Position numbers and translations under genes: made by a program. 10,773 nt of DNA. Source: Flavobacterium sp. UBA807. GTDB taxonomy: Bacteria > Bacteroidota > Bacteroidia > Flavobacteriales > Flavobacteriaceae. Positions 7,646 to 10,773 of the stretch are shown here, piece by piece. Location of the stretch: the NCBI GenBank assembly GCA_002296885.1, contig DBIH01000235.1, positions 1 through 10,773 on the forward strand. Reading direction: 5' to 3'. Every line of letters starts with the position of its first letter. Position 1 is the stretch's first letter. The notes beneath the pieces are model-generated. The model was not told where the DNA came from and searched no databases. It saw nothing but the letters and a program-made list of their open reading frames with translations.

Positions 7646-8686
7646 ATGAGAATTGAAACCGATATAAAATTAGGCTTTAAAGACGTAATGATCCGTCCGA
7701 AACGTTCTACTTTAAACAGCCGTGCGCAGGTAAGTTTGGAACGCGAATTCAAATTCATGCACAGCACAGCAACATGGACAGGAATACCGATTATGGCTGC
7801 TAATATGGATACTGTCGGTACCTTTGAAATGGCGTTGGCACTTGCAAAAGAAAAACTCTTTACAGCAATTCATAAGCATTACACAGTTCAGCAATGGAAT
7901 GACTTTATTAAATCGGCTCCAAAAGACATCAGTGATTATATTGCTGTGAGTACCGGAACGGGAAAGAATGATTTCAAAAAGATTGCTGAAATATTTGAAT
8001 CCAATCCTCAACTGAAGTTTATCTGCATCGATGTAGCCAATGGCTATTCGGAACACTTTGTTCAATTTTTGCGTCAGGCGCGAAAACAATTCCCCGATAA
8101 GGTAATTATTGCCGGAAATGTAGTTACAGGTGAGATGGTCGAAGAATTGCTTCTTGAAGGTGCCGATATTGTTAAGGTTGGAATTGGCCCGGGCTCTGTT
8201 TGTACTACAAGAGTTAAGACAGGTGTTGGTTATCCACAGCTATCTGCAATTATTGAATGTGCCGATGCTGCCCACGGATTGGGCGGGCATATCATCAGCG
8301 ATGGCGGCTGCACCATTCCGGGTGATGTTGCCAAGGCTTTTGGTGCGGGTGCCGATTTTGTCATGCTTGGCGGAATGTTAGCTGGTCATACTGAAAGTGG
8401 CGGTGACATGATTGAAATAAATGGTGAAAAGTACAGGCAATTCTACGGAATGAGTTCTGAAACCGCAATGAAAAAACATGTCGGCGGTGTTGCTGAATAC
8501 CGTGCCAGCGAAGGAAAAACAGTTCAGGTTCCTTTTAAAGGCGATGTCATTGGAACTGTTCAGGATATTCTGGGCGGAATAAGAAGTACTTGTACCTATG
8601 TGGGAGCCTCAAAACTAAAAGAACTGACCAAACGCACGACTTTTATCAGGGTTATTGAACAGGAAAACCGAGTGTTTACAAAGTAG
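7646..8686 (+). CDS. guaC: GMP reductase
   Basis: GuaC catalyses the NADPH-dependent reductive deamination of GMP to IMP plus ammonia, balancing adenine and guanine nucleotides in purine salvage. The 346-residue protein is collinear from end to end with E. coli GuaC as I recall it: [20 protein letters not shown] at the N-terminus, [10 protein letters not shown] (51-60), [15 protein letters not shown] (127-141), [15 protein letters not shown] with catalytic C186, [20 protein letters not shown], and [13 protein letters not shown] near the end. It lacks the CBS-domain insertion of IMP dehydrogenase, and the GMPR-specific flap separates it from GuaB. The start at 7646 gives exact N-terminal agreement. 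It appears to be monocistronic, with a -7 element and an inverted repeat upstream. Its stop codon abuts the stop codon of the opposite-strand pentapeptide gene, with no terminator between. Confidence 0.98.
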   Translation: MRIETDIKLGFKDVMIRPKRSTLNSRAQVSLEREFKFMHSTATWTGIPIMAANMDTVGTFEMALALAKEKLFTAIHKHYTVQQWNDFIKSAPKDISDYIAVSTGTGKNDFKKIAEIFESNPQLKFICIDVANGYSEHFVQFLRQARKQFPDKVIIAGNVVTGEMVEELLLEGADIVKVGIGPGSVCTTRVKTGVGYPQLSAIIECADAAHGLGGHIISDGGCTIPGDVAKAFGAGADFVMLGGMLAGHTESGGDMIEINGEKYRQFYGMSSETAMKKHVGGVAEYRASEGKTVQVPFKGDVIGTVQDILGGIRSTCTYVGASKLKELTKRTTFIRVIEQENRVFTK

Positions 8687-9259
8687 TTATTTTATAATCA
8701 GATTATACTTTTCCAAAAGACCTTTCAATCCATCTGTTGAAAAAATAGCTTTGGCTAATTTATTTTTTTCAGGGTCAATGCTGTAATCATAACTTGTGTA
8801 GAAATCGGCTTTGTTGGCAATAGTGTCAATAAAGACAGCCTTTCTCAGATTACAATTATCAAATAACACTTCGGTCAAATCACTTGCCATAAAGTCGACT
8901 GCAATCATGCTGCAGTTGATAAACTGCATTTTCTTTAACTTCAAAGAATAGAATTTGGCATAATCCAACAGGCAATCCTTGAAGTGAAATTCATAAATCA
9001 CCTGATCGGTCATGGCAAAGTTTACATTGGTGAAATTACATCCGGTAAACTGTACACCGCGAAGCGAAACATAATTGATTTTCGTATCCTTAAAATTGCA
9101 GTCAAAGAAATTACTGTCGATGAAGGCTACGGTCTGAAAGGTGCAGGCAGTAAAATCACAGCCATAGAAATTACAATTTTCAAAATCCTTGTATTTGATA
9201 TCGGCTTCTTCGAAGTTGATGTCTCTGAATTCTTTATCGAGGATATAATCTGGATGCAT
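8687..9259 (-). CDS. Pentapeptide-repeat protein, Qnr-like right-handed beta-helix
   Basis: The 190-residue protein is built almost wholly of pentapeptide repeats and should fold as a right-handed quadrilateral beta-helix. Central residues (F, I or L) occur every five positions from 11 to 81 without a break. The register then shifts by two, and F/I/L/M again occur every five positions from 88 to 153, with a lapse at 148. Cys, Ala or another small residue often sits two before the centre. FENCNFYGCDFTACTF (26-41) resembles the start of Qnr proteins, which protect DNA gyrase from quinolones by mimicking DNA. The non-repeat end (about 154-190: SYDYSIDPEKNKL..., then GLLEKYNLIIK) could be a dimerisation cap. 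It has no signal peptide or membrane segment, so is probably cytosolic. Function is unproven: gyrase protection is only one possibility. It is divergent from the MATE exporter gene and convergent with guaC. Confidence 0.9.
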   Translation of the reverse strand: MHPDYILDKEFRDINFEEADIKYKDFENCNFYGCDFTACTFQTVAFIDSNFFDCNFKDTKINYVSLRGVQFTGCNFTNVNFAMTDQVIYEFHFKDCLLDYAKFYSLKLKKMQFINCSMIAVDFMASDLTEVLFDNCNLRKAVFIDTIANKADFYTSYDYSIDPEKNKLAKAIFSTDGLKGLLEKYNLIIK

Positions 9260-9357
9260 AGATATTTTTTTTTCACAGGTAAAACTACTAAAATAAAATG
9301 CAATTGCTTACTAAATAACTGTTGATAAAATTTAAGATATAAACAGGTGGAAAATGC

Positions 9358-9365
9358 TACATTTG
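9358..9365 (+). promoter_or_regulatory. Candidate -7 promoter element for the MATE exporter
   Basis: TACATTTG matches TAnnTTTG and ends 17 bp before the start codon at 9383. The 123-bp region 9260-9382 must also hold the promoter of the divergent pentapeptide gene, for which I see no exact -7 match. The closest is TAGTTTTA on the minus strand, at 9280-9287. Confidence 0.45.
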
Positions 9366-9382
9366 ATTTTCGCAAAAAAAAT

Positions 9383-10773
9383 ATGGCAAACAAAATCAAT
9401 ACTTTTTTTAAGCTGATTAGACAGTCGCTCAAAGGTGAGCAACACGATTATACCCTTGGTAATGTTAAAGTTGCCATTCTTTTATTAGCTGTTCCTATGA
9501 TATTAGAGCTGAGCCTCGAATCGGTTTTTGCTGTCGTTGATATTTATTTTGGCGGGCATTTGCCCAATGCTGATGTGTCGGTAGCTACGGTTGGTTTGAC
9601 AGAAGCTGTAATCTCGTTGGTGTATACGCTCGGTATCGGATTGAGTACAGGTGCTACTGCAATAGTTGCTCGGCGTGTTGGAGAAAAGAATTTTATGGAA
9701 GCTTCAAAATCGGGAGCGCAAGCCATACTTGTATCTTTGCTTGTGGCGGCTATAGTTGCGTTTTGTGGTGTTTATTTCGCTTCAGATATTTTATCATTAA
9801 TGGGAGCACAGCCAGAAGTTATACAAAACGGAACTATTTTTACTAAGATAATTTTTGCCAGTAGTCCGTCCATCATTTTATTGTTTTTGATAAATGGAAT
9901 ATTTCGTGGTGCGGGCGATGCTGCAATGGCTATGCGAAGCCTTTGGCTGGCCAGTTTGATTAATATTGTTTTGTGTCCGCTTTTGATTTATGGTTACGGT
10001 CCGTTTCCTGAATTAGGTTTGAAAGGTGCAGCGATTGCTACTGCAATTGGAAGAACAACTGGTGTATTGTATCAATGTTATCATTTGTTTCTGAAAGACA
10101 GAATGATTAGAATACATCAAGAGTATTTCAAACCTAATGCTGAGATTATAAAATCGCTGCTGAATATTTCGATGCCGGCAATGCTACAGTTTTTCATTCA
10201 AAGCGGCAGTTGGATTATCTTAACATACATTGTTTCGATTACCGGAAGTACTGATGCCAGTGCGGGTTATCAAATTGCCATTAGAAATGTAGTGTTCTTT
10301 ATTTTGCCGGCATGGGGATTGAGCAATGCGGCGGCGACTTTGGTAGGGCAGAATTTGGGTGCCAAACAACCAGAAAGAGCAGAACAAAGTGTCTTATTGA
10401 CAACAAGGTATAATGTCATTTTTATGAGTTTTGTGACTTTGCTATTTGTTTGTTTTTCAGAAGTGATTATCAGCTTTTACACTGCCGATAAAGTGATTTT
10501 GAATTATGGTAGCCAGGCGTTACGCATTATTGGTTTTGGTTATGTTTTTTATGGTATCGGAATGGTGATGATACAATCGTTGAATGGAGCAGGCGATACC
10601 AAAACACCCACATGGATCAATGTTTTTTGTTTTTGGATGATTCAGATTCCGTTGGCTTGGTTTTTGGCTGTTCATTTAAATTTTGGACCGCTTGGTGCTT
10701 TTATAGCAATTCCTTCAGCAGAAACCGTTTTAGCTGCTTTGGCTTTTTATTTCTTCAAAAAAGGGAAGTGGAA
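9383..10773 (+). CDS. MATE-family multidrug/cation antiporter, 3'-truncated by the window edge
   Basis: The frame runs open from ATG 9383 to the last base, giving 463 complete codons. MATE proteins are inner-membrane exporters that use H+ or Na+ gradients to expel cationic drugs and metabolites; members usually have about 440-470 residues and twelve helices, so only a few C-terminal residues are probably missing (visible end FFKKGKWK). Family signatures occur in both pseudo-symmetric halves: FRGAGDAAMAM (174-184), GLKGAAIATAIGR (212-224), LVGQNLGAKQPERAE (320-334) and NGAGDTKTPTWIN (401-413). Near the N-terminus, VPMILELSLESVFAVVDIYFGGHL (about 37-60) matches the first helix and loop. The start follows an A-rich stretch with no Shine-Dalgarno sequence. 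Substrate and coupling ion cannot be told from sequence. It is transcribed divergently from the pentapeptide-repeat gene. Confidence 0.95.
   Translation, partial: MANKINTFFKLIRQSLKGEQHDYTLGNVKVAILLLAVPMILELSLESVFAVVDIYFGGHLPNADVSVATVGLTEAVISLVYTLGIGLSTGATAIVARRVGEKNFMEASKSGAQAILVSLLVAAIVAFCGVYFASDILSLMGAQPEVIQNGTIFTKIIFASSPSIILLFLINGIFRGAGDAAMAMRSLWLASLINIVLCPLLIYGYGPFPELGLKGAAIATAIGRTTGVLYQCYHLFLKDRMIRIHQEYFKPNAEIIKSLLNISMPAMLQFFIQSGSWIILTYIVSITGSTDASAGYQIAIRNVVFFILPAWGLSNAAATLVGQNLGAKQPERAEQSVLLTTRYNVIFMSFVTLLFVCFSEVIISFYTADKVILNYGSQALRIIGFGYVFYGIGMVMIQSLNGAGDTKTPTWINVFCFWMIQIPLAWFLAVHLNFGPLGAFIAIPSAETVLAALAFYFFKKGKW

Noticed and set aside
7712..8089. Minus-strand open frame of 125 codons inside guaC.
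   Set aside because: It is antisense to a highly conserved enzyme gene. The product is Cys/Phe-rich and resembles no family I know.
8984..9325. Plus-strand open frame of 113 codons.
   Set aside because: It lies largely antisense to the pentapeptide-repeat gene. The regular repeat coding on the minus strand explains the openness, and the plus-strand product has no recognisable features.

Overview
The window looks like a piece of a Bacteroidota chromosome, most likely class Flavobacteriia. Three things point there: AT-rich coding DNA with almost no Shine-Dalgarno sequences; several matches to the Bacteroidota -7 promoter element TAnnTTTG just upstream of start codons; and a SusC/TonB-receptor-style outer-membrane protein with an N-terminal carboxypeptidase-regulatory-like domain. 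This is inference from the sequence alone; no database was searched.

Layout. (1) 1-1209: serine hydroxymethyltransferase (glyA), cut at its 5' end by the window edge and closed by a strong hairpin terminator (1232-1262). (2) 1330-3780: an 816-residue outer-membrane beta-barrel protein of the TonB-dependent receptor type, followed after 36 bp by a MiaE-like tRNA hydroxylase (3817-4410), which is closed by a second clean terminator (4411-4437). (3) 4510-7544: a tightly packed three-gene export cassette made of a lipoprotein membrane-fusion adaptor, an FtsX/MacB-type permease and an ABC ATPase. The first pair overlap by 1 nt and the second pair are 3 nt apart. (4) 7646-8686: GMP reductase (guaC), with its own promoter-like element inside an inverted repeat. 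(5) 8687-9259, minus strand: a pentapeptide-repeat protein whose stop codon directly abuts that of guaC. (6) 9383 to the right edge: a MATE-family multidrug exporter, divergent from the pentapeptide gene and lacking only its extreme C-terminus.

How the genes fit together. glyA (one-carbon metabolism) and guaC (purine salvage) are housekeeping genes, and MiaE modifies tRNA. The adaptor, permease and ATPase form one functional unit, a DevBCA/MacAB-like tripartite exporter. It would need a TolC-like outer-membrane channel that is not in the window; the adaptor carries a recognisable tip motif for docking to one. The MATE pump and the Qnr-resembling pentapeptide protein sit back to back across a 123-bp divergent intergenic region. 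That makes drug tolerance a conceivable shared theme, but nothing in the sequence proves it.

No tRNA, rRNA, CRISPR array, insertion sequence, attachment site or phage gene was seen. No gap between genes exceeds about 125 bp. I found no convincing evidence of a new biological system. The most interesting items are the two-block architecture of the pentapeptide protein, the inverted repeat at the guaC promoter, and the orphan tripartite exporter.
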